From contig NZ_JAOEFC010000003.1 in NCBI RefSeq assembly GCF_025421715.1, positions 459,645-523,644 on the forward strand: a DNA stretch of 64,000 nucleotides, given 5' to 3'. Positions 16,548 to 26,394 of the stretch are shown piece after piece; the stretch's first letter is position 1, and each line of letters opens with the position of its first letter. The stretch is from Microbacterium festucae (lineage in GTDB: Bacteria; Actinomycetota; Actinomycetes; Actinomycetales; Microbacteriaceae). Made by a program: the position numbers and the translations under genes. The notes under the pieces are model-generated. The model saw only the letters and a list, made by a program, of their open reading frames with translations. It was not told the DNA's origin and did no database searches.

Positions 16548-17498
16548 CTATTCGAAGAAGTCCTCGTCGATCTCGACGATCTGCACCGTTTGCCTGGTCT
16601 GCACGCCGATTCCGAATCGGATCATCAGCGAGGTGAGACGCTCGCCATCAATCAGGATGATTCGCGTTGGTACAGCGTCCGCATACTGTCGAGCGCCAGG
16701 GCTGAAGCGTCCCGTCGTGATGAACACTCCGCCGTCGGCTTTGCCGCTCAGCGCGCCGACGAAGCCCTGAACTTCCGGTCTGTTGACAGCGTTGTCGGGC
16801 GAGTATCTCTTGGCCTGAACGTAGACGCGACTGAGCCCAAGGGTGTCCTGATCAATGACTCCGTCGATGCCGCCGTCATTCGACGCGGACGTCACGCGCG
16901 CCTGTCCCTCCGCACCGCCGTAACCCATCGCGACGAGGAGGTCAACTACGGTCTGTTCGAAGAATGTCGGCGACTTCGCCATGAGACGAGTGAGAAGCTC
17001 GGCGGCAACCTCTGCCTGAATCTGCTTGATCCCCTGATCAATCAGTTCGGCAGGATCCAGGGATTCGACGTCTTCCGCCAGGTCTGCCGATGGTTGCGCG
17101 GCGGGGCGCGACCGACGATACCCCGTGACGGCTTCGACGTCGGCGCGGGTCACCGCTGGGCGCTGGGTCAGGAGCATCTGGCCTTGTTCGCCGATGACGT
17201 ATCTCCCGCGCTCGGGGCGGAGCAACGCCCCAGCCTTGGTCAGGTGTGAGATCGCCCACCCGACGCGGTTCGCGTACATCGGCTGCCCGGTCGTCAGCGT
17301 GACTTCACGTTCAGCTTCCGTCAGGGCAACCTCATCCGCGGCGGCCTCCGTGATCTCACTGCGATCACGGGTTGCCCCGTCGCTCATGGCGCGCAGCACC
17401 GGCGCCATGAACTCATGCCACTTAGGTATCGACAACGTCAAGCTCCTTACGTCTTCTGGTCCAAACTCGAGGCTTTGCGATTCCTGCTCGGCCGACAT
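16548..17498 (-). CDS. mrr: Mrr-like type IV restriction endonuclease
   Basis: This 316-residue protein has an N-terminal winged-helix Mrr_N-type domain (about 15-115: SIPKWHEFMAPVLRAMSDGATRDR...) and a C-terminal Mrr catalytic domain of the PD-(D/E)XK fold (about 175-300). The catalytic signature is visible in SNDGGIDGVIDQDTLG followed by VYVQAKRY, where the aspartates and QAK are expected to bind the metal and cut. Mrr enzymes cut DNA carrying foreign methylation and act against phage or incoming methylated DNA. The ATG at 17498 starts close to the winged helix. It stands alone, divergent from the type I operon. Confidence 0.88.
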   Translation of the reverse strand: MSAEQESQSLEFGPEDVRSLTLSIPKWHEFMAPVLRAMSDGATRDRSEITEAAADEVALTEAEREVTLTTGQPMYANRVGWAISHLTKAGALLRPERGRYVIGEQGQMLLTQRPAVTRADVEAVTGYRRSRPAAQPSADLAEDVESLDPAELIDQGIKQIQAEVAAELLTRLMAKSPTFFEQTVVDLLVAMGYGGAEGQARVTSASNDGGIDGVIDQDTLGLSRVYVQAKRYSPDNAVNRPEVQGFVGALSGKADGGVFITTGRFSPGARQYADAVPTRIILIDGERLTSLMIRFGIGVQTRQTVQIVEIDEDFFE

Positions 17499-17847
17499 TG
17501 CGGATTACGTCGAGGAGGACAGAGTTTCCCGAGGATACGTTGACCGTGGCGGGGCGGATCTTACCGGTGTACACCTGCCCGCACATTCGGGTCACGCCGG
17601 CGCCTGTCGTTTCGAGACCAGCGGTTGTCGTCGGAGCGCACTGCGCGGCCGTGGTGGTCAGTGGGTGTATCTCTCCAGGCGCATGCGACGGTGCAGTCCT
17701 GTGAATCTATCCGGTAGCGGCGTTAATCGCTGTTTGCGCGCAGCTGCTCTCACCGTCAACAGATCGTGAGGGGCGGCTGGCGTCGACACCGGGCGACAAG
17801 GTCGCGCCGCGTCACGTCGATAGGCCAGGTTTCGATACTCTGACGGC
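17499..17847. other. intergenic region between mrr and hsdR
   Basis: This 349-bp divergent region holds the promoters of mrr and hsdR. The hsdR box is annotated separately. No gene, RNA or clear repeat is seen. Confidence 0.5.
17836..17841 (+). promoter_or_regulatory. -10 box of hsdR operon (leaderless)
   Basis: TACTCT ends 6 nt before the hsdR ATG. The same hexamer and spacing precede the mobF gene of the element. Confidence 0.5.
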
Positions 17848-20598
17848 ATGTCAGCCGATGATCGACTCCCCGCCGAAGCGCGGGCGAGGAAGCTCATTGA
17901 CTCCCAACTCGAAGCCGCTGGTTGGGTTGTGCAAGACCGCAAGGCGTTAAACCTCTTCGCCGGGCAGGGCATCGCCGTCCGCGAGTTCATTATGGCGACG
18001 GGGCACGGCCGCGCAGACTACCTTCTGTACGTTGACAAGAAGGTGGTGGGCGTCATCGAGGCGAAGCCCGTCGGCACGCCGCTGTCGGGGGTCGAGTGGC
18101 AGTCTGCGATGTACGCGACAGGACTGCCCGAAGTTCACGCCAAACGCGCCATCGTCGCAGACGGGCGGCTGCCGTTCGTGCTCGAGGCGTCCGGAGTCGA
18201 GACGCACTTCACGAACGGCTACGACCCGCACCCACGCGCCCGCCGGCTCTTCGCCTTTCCCCAGCCCGCGACCCTGGCACGGCAGGTTCGCGAGGCGACC
18301 GAGAGACCGGATGCCCCGGCCTGGCGTGCGCGCGTGCGCTCCTTGCCTGCGCTCGACACGTCGAGTCTGCGTCCGGCGCAGATCGACGCGATCCAAGGGG
18401 TCGAGCGGTCGCTGCGCGAGCAGCGGTTCTCGCGATCGCTCATCCAGATGGCGACCGGCGCCGGCAAGACCTTCACCGCCGTCACCGAGGCGTATCGCCT
18501 GCTCGCGTTCGGCGGTTTCACTCGCATCCTGTTCCTCGTCGATCGGAACAATCTCGCCGATCAGACGCTCGCGGAGTTCCAGAACTACCGAACGCCCGGA
18601 GACGGGCGCCGGTTCACCGAGCTCTATCCCGTCGCGAAGCTCTCGAGCGCCGGGATGCTTCAGTCCTCGAGCGTCGTCATCTCGACGATCCAGCGCGTGC
18701 ATCGGGCACTCCAGGGCAAGCAGGTCGATGACCGCGACGACCCGGGCATCGACGGGTATGTGCCGGACGAGCCGGTATCGGTGGCGTACAGCGCGACGCT
18801 CCCGCCCGAGGCGTTCGACCTTGTGATCGTCGATGAGGCGCACCGTTCGATCTACGGAGTGTGGCGCGGAGTGCTCGAGTATTTCGACGCGCACATCGTC
18901 GGTCTTACCGCGACGCCGGGCAAGCAAACGTTCGGCTTCTTCCAGCAGAACCTCGTCTCGGAGTACACCTACCCCGAGTCGATCGCCGACGGCGTCAACG
19001 TCGACTTCGACATCTACCGGATCAAGACGCGGGTCAGCGAAGAGGGCGGGCTGATCGAGGCCGGCACCGTCGTGCCGAAGATCGACCGGCGCACGCGACG
19101 ACAGCGGCTCGAGGCGCTAGACGAAGAACTCGACTACACGGCATCCCAACTCGACCGCGCCGTGACGAATCTGTCGCAACTGCGCACCATCCTCGAGACC
19201 TACCGCGATCGCATGCCCGAGATCTTCCCTGGGCGCCGCGTCGTGCCCAAGACCCTCATCTTCTGCAAAGACGACAACCACGCCGAGACCGTCGTCACCC
19301 TCGTGCGAGAAGTGTTCGGCAAGGGCAACGACTTCGCAGCCAAAATCACCTACATCGCAAAAGACCCGAAGGGGCACCTGCGGGCCTTCCGCACATCGCC
19401 CACGCTCCGCGTCGCGGTGACCGTCGACATGATCGCGACCGGCACCGACGTGAAGCCGCTGGAGTGCGTCTTCTTCCTACGCGACGTGCGCAGCGCCCAG
19501 TATTTCGAGCAGATGAAAGGTCGTGGCGCACGCACGATCGCGTCGGCGGACTTTCAGGCGGTGACGCCGGACGCTCCGGAGAAGACGCGCTTCGTCATCG
19601 TCGACGCCGTCGGAGTGACGGAGCATGACTTCGTCGAACCGCCACTCAACCGCGATCGCGGCATCTCGCTGCAGAAGCTGCTCGCGAAGGTGGCCGACCT
19701 TTCGATCACCGAGGACGAGACCGCGACCCTCGCCTCGCGTCTTGCCGCCCTCGAGCTGCAGCTGACGCCCGGGGAGCGCACGGAACTCGACACGGTGGCC
19801 GGCGCATCAGTCCGCGACATCGTCCGCGGGATCGTGGATGCTGTCGACCCCGACAAGCAGGCCGCCGCGGTGTCCTCCGCTGTCGACCGGGAGGGAGCTG
19901 TCGCGGCGCTCATCGAGCGCGCCATCGAGCCGCTCGCGGCGAACCCCGACCTTCGCTCACGCATCCTCGAACTACGCCGTGCCCACGACCAGGTGATCGA
20001 CGAGGTCACCATCGACGAGCTCGTGGACGCGTATGGCGTCGTCGACACGGGTCGCGCGCGCTCGATTGTCGAGTCCTGGCGCGCGTACCTCGCCGAGCAT
20101 CGCAGCGAGATCAGCGCGATCCAGCTGCTCACCGACGCGAGTAACCGTCGCGTGCCGTTCGCCGCGATCTCGGAGCTCGCCGATCGCATCGCACGCCCTC
20201 CGCACAACTGGACTGTCGACCTCATCTGGCATGCTTACGAGACCCTGCAGATCGAGCGCGTGCGTCCCAATGCGCACGCGCGGCTGACGGACCTTGTCTC
20301 GCTTTTGCGTTACGAGCTGGGGGAGGATGCGGACCTCGTGCCTTACGCGGATGTCGTGCGCTCACGCTACAACGAGTGGCTCGGTCAGCAGCAACTCGCA
20401 GGTGTGACGTTCACCGAGTCCCAGCGGTGGTGGCTCGACCGAATGGCGGACGTCATCGCAAATTCGGCAGGATTGACGGATGCCGATCTCGACGCCGCAC
20501 CCTTCACCGAGCGCGGCGGGGTCGACGGCGCCGTTCGTGACCTGGGAGCGGGTACGGGAATGCTGATCGAGGAACTGAACGCGGAGCTGACCGCGTGA
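17848..20598 (+). CDS. hsdR: type I restriction enzyme R subunit
   Basis: This is the ATP-dependent DNA translocase and nuclease subunit of a type I restriction system. Of 916 residues, the N-terminal nuclease domain has D57 (HGRADYLL) and E71/K73 (VIEAKPVG). Superfamily 2 helicase domains follow, with Walker A MATGAGKT near residue 203 and DEAH near 329. Motif VI is seen in EQMKGRGARTI, and an R-subunit C-terminal domain follows (about 640-916). The style is that of the EcoEI-like group. It overlaps hsdS by 4 bp (GTGA). The start follows a leaderless -10 box, and this is the first gene of the operon. Confidence 0.93.
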   Translation: MSADDRLPAEARARKLIDSQLEAAGWVVQDRKALNLFAGQGIAVREFIMATGHGRADYLLYVDKKVVGVIEAKPVGTPLSGVEWQSAMYATGLPEVHAKRAIVADGRLPFVLEASGVETHFTNGYDPHPRARRLFAFPQPATLARQVREATERPDAPAWRARVRSLPALDTSSLRPAQIDAIQGVERSLREQRFSRSLIQMATGAGKTFTAVTEAYRLLAFGGFTRILFLVDRNNLADQTLAEFQNYRTPGDGRRFTELYPVAKLSSAGMLQSSSVVISTIQRVHRALQGKQVDDRDDPGIDGYVPDEPVSVAYSATLPPEAFDLVIVDEAHRSIYGVWRGVLEYFDAHIVGLTATPGKQTFGFFQQNLVSEYTYPESIADGVNVDFDIYRIKTRVSEEGGLIEAGTVVPKIDRRTRRQRLEALDEELDYTASQLDRAVTNLSQLRTILETYRDRMPEIFPGRRVVPKTLIFCKDDNHAETVVTLVREVFGKGNDFAAKITYIAKDPKGHLRAFRTSPTLRVAVTVDMIATGTDVKPLECVFFLRDVRSAQYFEQMKGRGARTIASADFQAVTPDAPEKTRFVIVDAVGVTEHDFVEPPLNRDRGISLQKLLAKVADLSITEDETATLASRLAALELQLTPGERTELDTVAGASVRDIVRGIVDAVDPDKQAAAVSSAVDREGAVAALIERAIEPLAANPDLRSRILELRRAHDQVIDEVTIDELVDAYGVVDTGRARSIVESWRAYLAEHRSEISAIQLLTDASNRRVPFAAISELADRIARPPHNWTVDLIWHAYETLQIERVRPNAHARLTDLVSLLRYELGEDADLVPYADVVRSRYNEWLGQQQLAGVTFTESQRWWLDRMADVIANSAGLTDADLDAAPFTERGGVDGAVRDLGAGTGMLIEELNAELTA

Positions 20599-21791
20599 GC
20601 CCGCCCAGTGGCTGGAAGCTGGCGCGGCTGGGTGACATCCTGATCGTGCGATACGGCAAGGCACTGCAGGCTGATTCCCGCTCGCAGGACGGCGAGTTCC
20701 CCGTCCTCGGGTCGGCTGGCCGACTCACGGGAACGTCGCAAGCGCTCACGAGGCAGCCGGCGGTGGTCGTTGGGAGAAAGGGCGCGGTCGGCGCTGTACA
20801 CCTCGTTGAGGGTGGAAGCTGGCCGCTGGATACGACGTACTACATCAACGTGCCCCCGTCCTTCGAACCCCGCTTTCTCGCCTGGCAGCTTCGGGCACTT
20901 GACCTCGCGCAGCTCGACAGTTCGACTGCAGTTCCCAGCCTGCGGAGACAAGATCTCGAAGCTCAGTCGCTGCTTCAGCCGGAATTGCATGAGCAGCGGC
21001 GAATCGTCGACATCCTTGAGGACCACCTCTCTCGCCTCGATGCTGCTGGGTCTGGACTCGCTTCGATCACAGCCCGTGCAGAGGCACTACTCGCGAGCCA
21101 GGCCGCAGTCTCTCTCGCCGCAGCAGGTGGTCAGATGACGACGATCGGGACTGTCTCGACGAACGTCAAGAACGGCGTGTTCGTCTCGCGTTCGACCCAG
21201 CAAGCCACAGGAGTCCCGATTCTCCGCATCGGAAGCGTTAGGCCGATGAAGATCGACTTTTCGAACAGTGGTCGATCGGGCCTCACGGACGCCGAGGTCG
21301 ATGCAGCGGGAGGTCGACTTGCGGAAGGCGACGTACTGTTTACCCGATACAACGGAAACCCCAAACTTGTGGCGTCCGCCGCGGTCGTCCCAGCGATCGG
21401 TCGAACCTTCACCTACCCCGACAAACTCATCCGGGTACGTGTGCGGCAGGATGTGGTCCGTTCAGAGTTTCTCGCCGTTGCTGCGCGGTGGGGAGCCACA
21501 CGCACGAACCTCCAGTCCCGCGTCAAGACGACATCGGGGCAGGCAGGGATCTCGGGTGCCGACTTGAAGGCAACGCCATTGATTCTTCCGTCGCTGGCCG
21601 AGCAGGATGCGATTATCGCGCGGATCGGCGAGGTCGCACATGGTGCAGCGGCTCTGATCGACTCGGTTTCTCGCGCACACCGGCGATCGCATGCGCTTCG
21701 CCGGGCTCTGCTCGCGGCGGCGTTCTCCGGCCAGCTCGCGGGCGTGGCCTCCGATTCCGATCGCATTGAAGAGCTCGCGTCAGCGCTGTAA
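20595..21791 (+). CDS. hsdS: type I restriction specificity subunit S
   Basis: This 398-residue protein has two target-recognition domains. One covers about residues 1-135 (GWKLARLGDILIVRYGKAL). The second covers about 178-345 (TIGTVSTNVKNGVFVSRS). Each is followed by a helical spacer (LHEQRRIVDILEDHLSRLDAA and LAEQDAIIARIGEVAHGAAALI). The two half-sites of the bipartite recognition sequence are set by these domains and cannot be read from the protein. The GTG start overlaps the hsdR stop, implying translational coupling. The methylase gene comes last, so the order is R-S-M. Confidence 0.93.
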   Translation: MSPPSGWKLARLGDILIVRYGKALQADSRSQDGEFPVLGSAGRLTGTSQALTRQPAVVVGRKGAVGAVHLVEGGSWPLDTTYYINVPPSFEPRFLAWQLRALDLAQLDSSTAVPSLRRQDLEAQSLLQPELHEQRRIVDILEDHLSRLDAAGSGLASITARAEALLASQAAVSLAAAGGQMTTIGTVSTNVKNGVFVSRSTQQATGVPILRIGSVRPMKIDFSNSGRSGLTDAEVDAAGGRLAEGDVLFTRYNGNPKLVASAAVVPAIGRTFTYPDKLIRVRVRQDVVRSEFLAVAARWGATRTNLQSRVKTTSGQAGISGADLKATPLILPSLAEQDAIIARIGEVAHGAAALIDSVSRAHRRSHALRRALLAAAFSGQLAGVASDSDRIEELASAL

Positions 21792-21833
21792 CAGACTCGA
21801 CTCAAGCCCTACCGAAGACCTGGAGCCCACTTC

Positions 21834-23315
21834 ATGATCGATCCCCGCCGCCTCGTCGACAAGCTGTGGGCGTATGCGAACGTGCTGCGCGACGACGGTG
21901 TCGGCACCATCGACTACACCGAGCAGCTCACCTACCTGCTGTTCCTCAAGATGGCCCACGAGCGCGCGACGCGGCCGCTGCGTCCGGAGCGAATCGTGCC
22001 GGAGGGGTACTCGTGGCAACACCTGCTTGATGCCGACGGGATCGAGCTCGAGACCGAGTACACGCGCATCCTGCAGGGACTCGGCCGCGAGCCGGGCACG
22101 CTCGGCGTGATCTTCCGCAAGGCGCAGAACCGCGTGCAGGATCCCGCGAAGCTGAAGCGCCTCATACATGACCTCATCGACGCCGAGCAGTGGTCGCAGA
22201 CGGGCGTCGACATCAAGGGCGACGCCTACGAGTCGCTCCTCGCCAAGGGCGCCGAAGACGTGAAGTCGGGCGCCGGCCAATACTTCACTCCGCGGGCGAT
22301 CATCGATGCGATCGTGGACTGCGTCCGCCCGACGGTTGACGACACCGTCACCGACCCCGCGTGCGGCACCGGCGGGTTTTTGCTCCAGGCCTTCGAGTTC
22401 GCGTCACGGGAGGCGGCATCCTTCACTCCTCCCCAGCGCGAGCACCTGCAGAAGAAGTTGATCCACGGCGTCGAACTCGTCGACGGCACAGCACGTCTGG
22501 CCGCGATGAACCTCCTTCTGCACGGAGCGGGCGAGCCGAACGGTCCGTCGCTCATCGAAGTGAAGGACTCACTCATCGCCGATCCGGGGCGTCGCTGGAG
22601 CGTCGTGCTGTCGAACCCGCCGTTCGGGCGCAAGTCCTCGCTGACCATGGTCGGCGCCGACGGGCGCGAAGCGCGCGAACACCTCGAGATCGCGCGTCAG
22701 GACTTCGTCGTCACGACCTCGAACAAACAGCTCAACTTCCTGCAGCACATCGCTACGATCCTCGACATCAACGGCCGCGCCGCCGTCGTGCTTCCCGACA
22801 ACGTTCTGTTTGAAGGAGGCGCCGGTGAGACATTGCGCCGCCGCATGCTGAAGGACTTCGACCTTCACACGATGCTGCGCCTGCCGACGGGCATCTTCTA
22901 CGCGGGTGGCGTCAAGGCCAACGTGCTGTTCTTCGACAAGAGGCCGGCGGGCGAGCGCCCGTGGACTTCGAAGCTCTGGATCTACGACCTGCGCACCAAC
23001 CAGCACTTCACGCTTAAGCAGAACCCACTGACCCGCGCGCATCTCGAGGACTTCGTCCAGTCGTTCGGAAGCGACCATGGCGCGCGCGTCGAGACCGAGC
23101 GGTTTAAGGCGTTCGATTACGCCGACGTGATCGCACGCGACAAAGTCAACCTCGATATCACCTGGCTCCGGGATGAGTCGTTGGAAGGTCTCGACAACCT
23201 CCCGGCACCGGAAGTCATTGCGCGCGAGATCGTTGACGATCTCGCCGCCGCCCTTGCCGAATTCGAGGCCGTGGCAGCATCGCTCGAGTCGAGCTCAGCT
23301 CCCGGGCACGCCTAG
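21834..23315 (+). CDS. hsdM: type I DNA methyltransferase subunit M
   Basis: This is an N6-adenine methyltransferase of 493 residues. An N-terminal helical HsdM_N domain (about 1-130) precedes the catalytic domain, which has the AdoMet motif TDPACGTGGF near residue 175 and the NPPF catalytic motif near 261. With HsdS it methylates the host site and, with HsdR, forms the restriction complex. The ATG follows GGAG at a spacing of about 9 nt; 42 bp separate it from hsdS. In the common layout M precedes S and R, so its last position here is unusual. Confidence 0.95.
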   Translation: MIDPRRLVDKLWAYANVLRDDGVGTIDYTEQLTYLLFLKMAHERATRPLRPERIVPEGYSWQHLLDADGIELETEYTRILQGLGREPGTLGVIFRKAQNRVQDPAKLKRLIHDLIDAEQWSQTGVDIKGDAYESLLAKGAEDVKSGAGQYFTPRAIIDAIVDCVRPTVDDTVTDPACGTGGFLLQAFEFASREAASFTPPQREHLQKKLIHGVELVDGTARLAAMNLLLHGAGEPNGPSLIEVKDSLIADPGRRWSVVLSNPPFGRKSSLTMVGADGREAREHLEIARQDFVVTTSNKQLNFLQHIATILDINGRAAVVLPDNVLFEGGAGETLRRRMLKDFDLHTMLRLPTGIFYAGGVKANVLFFDKRPAGERPWTSKLWIYDLRTNQHFTLKQNPLTRAHLEDFVQSFGSDHGARVETERFKAFDYADVIARDKVNLDITWLRDESLEGLDNLPAPEVIAREIVDDLAAALAEFEAVAASLESSSAPGHA

Positions 23316-23454
23316 GTGTTACCAAGAACCGCACGGATATCGCCTGGGGCTGCTCGCCCTCACTCAGCCGGCCCGCCTTTCACACCACTTCCCGAGAGTC
23401 CACCCTCGATGGCTAGGCTCCCGGGCTTGATGCGCTGCAGCCCACCCGACCAAG

Positions 23455-23474
23455 TAGCGATCCAGGTAGCGATG
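23455..23474 (+). repeat. 12-bp-period direct repeat upstream of relaxase gene
   Basis: GTAGCGAT occurs at 23455-23462 and 23467-23474, 12 bp apart, in the non-coding 268 bp before the relaxase gene. Origins of transfer of MobF relaxases often lie in such positions and carry short repeats, so this gap is the best candidate for oriT. No nick-site motif was identified. Confidence 0.3.
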
Positions 23475-23571
23475 CACGCAGGCACCAGCGGTGAGCGACC
23501 CCCTTTAGAAGCACTCCGCAACAACTACCTGCATGCCACAAAAATACCTGGATAACGGGTAAAAACGCTCG

Positions 23572-23577
23572 TACTCT
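23572..23577 (+). promoter_or_regulatory. -10 box of relaxase gene (leaderless)
   Basis: TACTCT ends 6 nt before ATG 23584, identical in sequence and spacing to the hsdR box. Confidence 0.5.
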
Positions 23578-23583
23578 GGCGCC

Positions 23584-26325
23584 ATGCGAGGAGGCCTCGA
23601 GCGCTGGAAGCGGGGTGTCGAATCCCGAGGGGTTCGGCAGGCCATCGCGTACGCACTCGAGGGCACATGCGACGCCCACCTGCAGCAGGCGACGGGCCTG
23701 GCAGCGCTCGAGGCCTACAGCACCGCATCCGATTCCACCGTCTCTCGGTTCATCGTCGACAACGGCGTCATCACGTCGGACGAGCTCACGGCCGGCGGCC
23801 TCCGGGTATGGCTTACCGGTCATGACCCGGTCACGGGGGAGGAGCGCGGCCACCAGCGGCTGAGTCCCGACGCCGACCTCCTGCTTGACGGGACGCTCAA
23901 CCACCCAAAGTCCTACAGCATCGCCGCGCTGCTACATCCCGAACTCGCTGTCGAGTTCGAGGCCCTGCAAGACCGGCTGCGTGAGCGCATCCTGCTCACC
24001 TGGCAGATCGAGCTCAACGCGCGGCGCGGACACGGTGGGCTCATCCGCGAGGCGATTGCGCGCATCGAGGTTGTCGAGCTGCAGCACCGTCGCTCGCGCG
24101 CGCTCGACCCGCACATCCACCGGCACCTCTGGCTGAACATCAAGGTGCGCGGCGCGGATGGCAAGTGGTCGAACCTCGATTCGCGCGTCGCGATGAAGCT
24201 GCACACCGTCATCAACGCCGAGGGCGAGCTCGCGGCCCGCACTGATCCCGCGTGGATCGCCGCGCTCGCGCGCCACGGCTACACGCTCGACGGCGCGGGG
24301 GAGATCGCCGAACTGGCCGGCGCCGTGCGTCCGCTCTCGCGTCGGTCCTCACAGATCGAGGCGAACCGTGCGCGCCTGATCGCGGAATGGTCGGCGGCGC
24401 ACGGAGGATTGGCGCCGAGCGTCGACGCATTGCAGCAGATGGACCGACGGGCGTGGGCGGTGGCGCGTCCGAATAAGCCGGCCGACATCGACGAGATGTC
24501 GTGGGAGACGAAAGTCCGCGACGAGATCGCGGCGATCAATCCGAGCCTGATCTCACCGCGCGCAGCCGTTCCCACCGCCGCAAGAGATCTGCACACGGTC
24601 GATCTCGATCTGCTCGCCGCACAGGCGATTGTCGACGCAGACGAACGGTCCACCTCGAGCGGTGGGCGGTTCAGCATTTTCGACCTTCGCGCGGGTGCGA
24701 TCCGCGCGCTCTCGCGCATGGGTGTCGTTGCCGAGCGTGACCGGCTGGATGGGGTGATCGCCGACGTCACCGAGCGTGCCACGCGTGCCGTGTATCGTCT
24801 TGTCGCGGATGACCCGCCGGCGCACGTGAAGGCGTTCATGGCGACCGAGACCCTGGGCGCGAAATTGCGTCTCGCCGGCCGTCTGGAAGCGCTCGCCCAC
24901 CAAGGGCGCTCGCTGCTGCCGGGCGAACTGCGCCGATTCGCGCACAACGAGGATCTTTCAACACTGGATGCCACGCAAGCCGTGGCGGCGTGCGCCATCG
25001 CTGGCACGGACAATCTCGTGACGGTGACCGGCCCCGCCGGTACGGGCAAGACGACGATGCTGCGCGCTGCGTTCGCGGCGCTCACGGCTCAACGGCGGCG
25101 GATGCTCGTCGTTGCCCCCACGCGAAAAGCGGCGTCGGTGGCGTCTCGCGAGATCGGAGCCGCGGCATCCAGTCTTCACGCCCTCCTCTCGGATCACGGC
25201 TACCGATGGGGCGCGGATGAGACGGGAGCGAAGGTCTGGACGCGGCTTCGTCGAGGCGAGGTCGACCTCAGGGCAGGCGCTGTCTACGTTGGTCCGACCC
25301 GATACCCACTGGGTCCCGGCGATCGGATCGTCGTCGACGAAGCCGGCATGGTCGACCTGCAGACGGCCAACGTTCTTGTGGAGCTCGCGATCGAGCATGG
25401 CGTCGGGCTGGCGTTCGTGGGGGACACGCATCAAGCGCTACCCGTCGGACATGCGGGCGCGATGGGCTCCGCGATCCGGCACGCGAACGCTGCGGTCGAG
25501 CTCGACACGGTGCACCGGTTCCGCGATCCCGACTACGCCGCGCTCACGCTGCGACTGCGGAACGCCGGAGATCGCGAGCGGGCGCTGATGGTTGCGTCCG
25601 CGCTTGCGGAACGCGGTCACCTCGACCGGGTCGATCACCACGACGCGGCACGCGAGCGGATGATCGAGGCGTACTTCAAGTGGCATGCGCGCGGTAAGCG
25701 CGTGACGCTGGTGTCCGGCACCAACGCTGAGGCGGATGCCATCAACGACGCCATCCAGCAGCGGCGGGTGAACGAAGGTGAACTCGACGCCGGCGTCGCC
25801 GCGTGGGGGATGGGGGAGCAGCGCATCCTAGTTGGCGACACCGTCCAGACCCGTCGCAACGACCGGTTCACGGGCGTTGAGAATCGCGCGCAGTGGATCG
25901 TGCGCGGCATCCGGGACGAGCTCGTCGACCTGGTGTCGGTGGGCGACAGCGGCGAGCTGGCTCGCGTGTCCGCCGAGTATGCGCGCGAGCACCTGCAGCT
26001 CGCGTATGCGTCTACCGTGCACGGTGTGCAGGGCGACACGGCCGACGCATCGGTGGTCGGACCCGGTGTGGATGCCGCCGGGCTCTACGTCGGCCTCACC
26101 CGCGGGCGGGTGCACAACGCTGCGATTGTGGTTGCGCGGACGGATGCCGCGGCTCGCGAGTGCCTCGCGGACTCGATGCAGCGCGGTACGCCGGAATTGA
26201 CGATGCAGGATGCCGTGCGCGCGGCCGAGGCGGAGCTGCGGCGTGCCGCGAGGGAGCGGGAGGCGGCGATGCTAACCGGACCAGTGACCGGGGCGCCGAG
26301 TGCGGGGCGCGGGATCGGAATGTAG
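23584..26325 (+). CDS. mobF: MobF-type relaxase with RecD-like helicase domain
   Basis: This 913-residue TrwC/TraI-like protein would nick oriT and unwind the transferred strand. The relaxase domain (about 1-240) has the metal-binding histidine triad H177, H179, H181 in DPHIHRHLWLN, and an upstream HPKSYSIAALL segment like the family's PKS motif. Only one Tyr (Y23) lies in the first 40 residues, whereas TrwC has two pairs. Either this is a single-Tyr variant or the start is upstream. A superfamily 1 helicase follows with Walker A GPAGTGKTT near residue 483 and VVDEAGMVD as Walker B. No coupling protein or T4SS gene is nearby. Confidence 0.85.
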   Translation: MRGGLERWKRGVESRGVRQAIAYALEGTCDAHLQQATGLAALEAYSTASDSTVSRFIVDNGVITSDELTAGGLRVWLTGHDPVTGEERGHQRLSPDADLLLDGTLNHPKSYSIAALLHPELAVEFEALQDRLRERILLTWQIELNARRGHGGLIREAIARIEVVELQHRRSRALDPHIHRHLWLNIKVRGADGKWSNLDSRVAMKLHTVINAEGELAARTDPAWIAALARHGYTLDGAGEIAELAGAVRPLSRRSSQIEANRARLIAEWSAAHGGLAPSVDALQQMDRRAWAVARPNKPADIDEMSWETKVRDEIAAINPSLISPRAAVPTAARDLHTVDLDLLAAQAIVDADERSTSSGGRFSIFDLRAGAIRALSRMGVVAERDRLDGVIADVTERATRAVYRLVADDPPAHVKAFMATETLGAKLRLAGRLEALAHQGRSLLPGELRRFAHNEDLSTLDATQAVAACAIAGTDNLVTVTGPAGTGKTTMLRAAFAALTAQRRRMLVVAPTRKAASVASREIGAAASSLHALLSDHGYRWGADETGAKVWTRLRRGEVDLRAGAVYVGPTRYPLGPGDRIVVDEAGMVDLQTANVLVELAIEHGVGLAFVGDTHQALPVGHAGAMGSAIRHANAAVELDTVHRFRDPDYAALTLRLRNAGDRERALMVASALAERGHLDRVDHHDAARERMIEAYFKWHARGKRVTLVSGTNAEADAINDAIQQRRVNEGELDAGVAAWGMGEQRILVGDTVQTRRNDRFTGVENRAQWIVRGIRDELVDLVSVGDSGELARVSAEYAREHLQLAYASTVHGVQGDTADASVVGPGVDAAGLYVGLTRGRVHNAAIVVARTDAAARECLADSMQRGTPELTMQDAVRAAEAELRRAAREREAAMLTGPVTGAPSAGRGIGM

Positions 26326-26394
26326 AGGCAGCCGGTCCTATCTGTTGCCGCCACTACGCGTTACCGAATCACGCGACGTATGCCCTGCGGCGCC

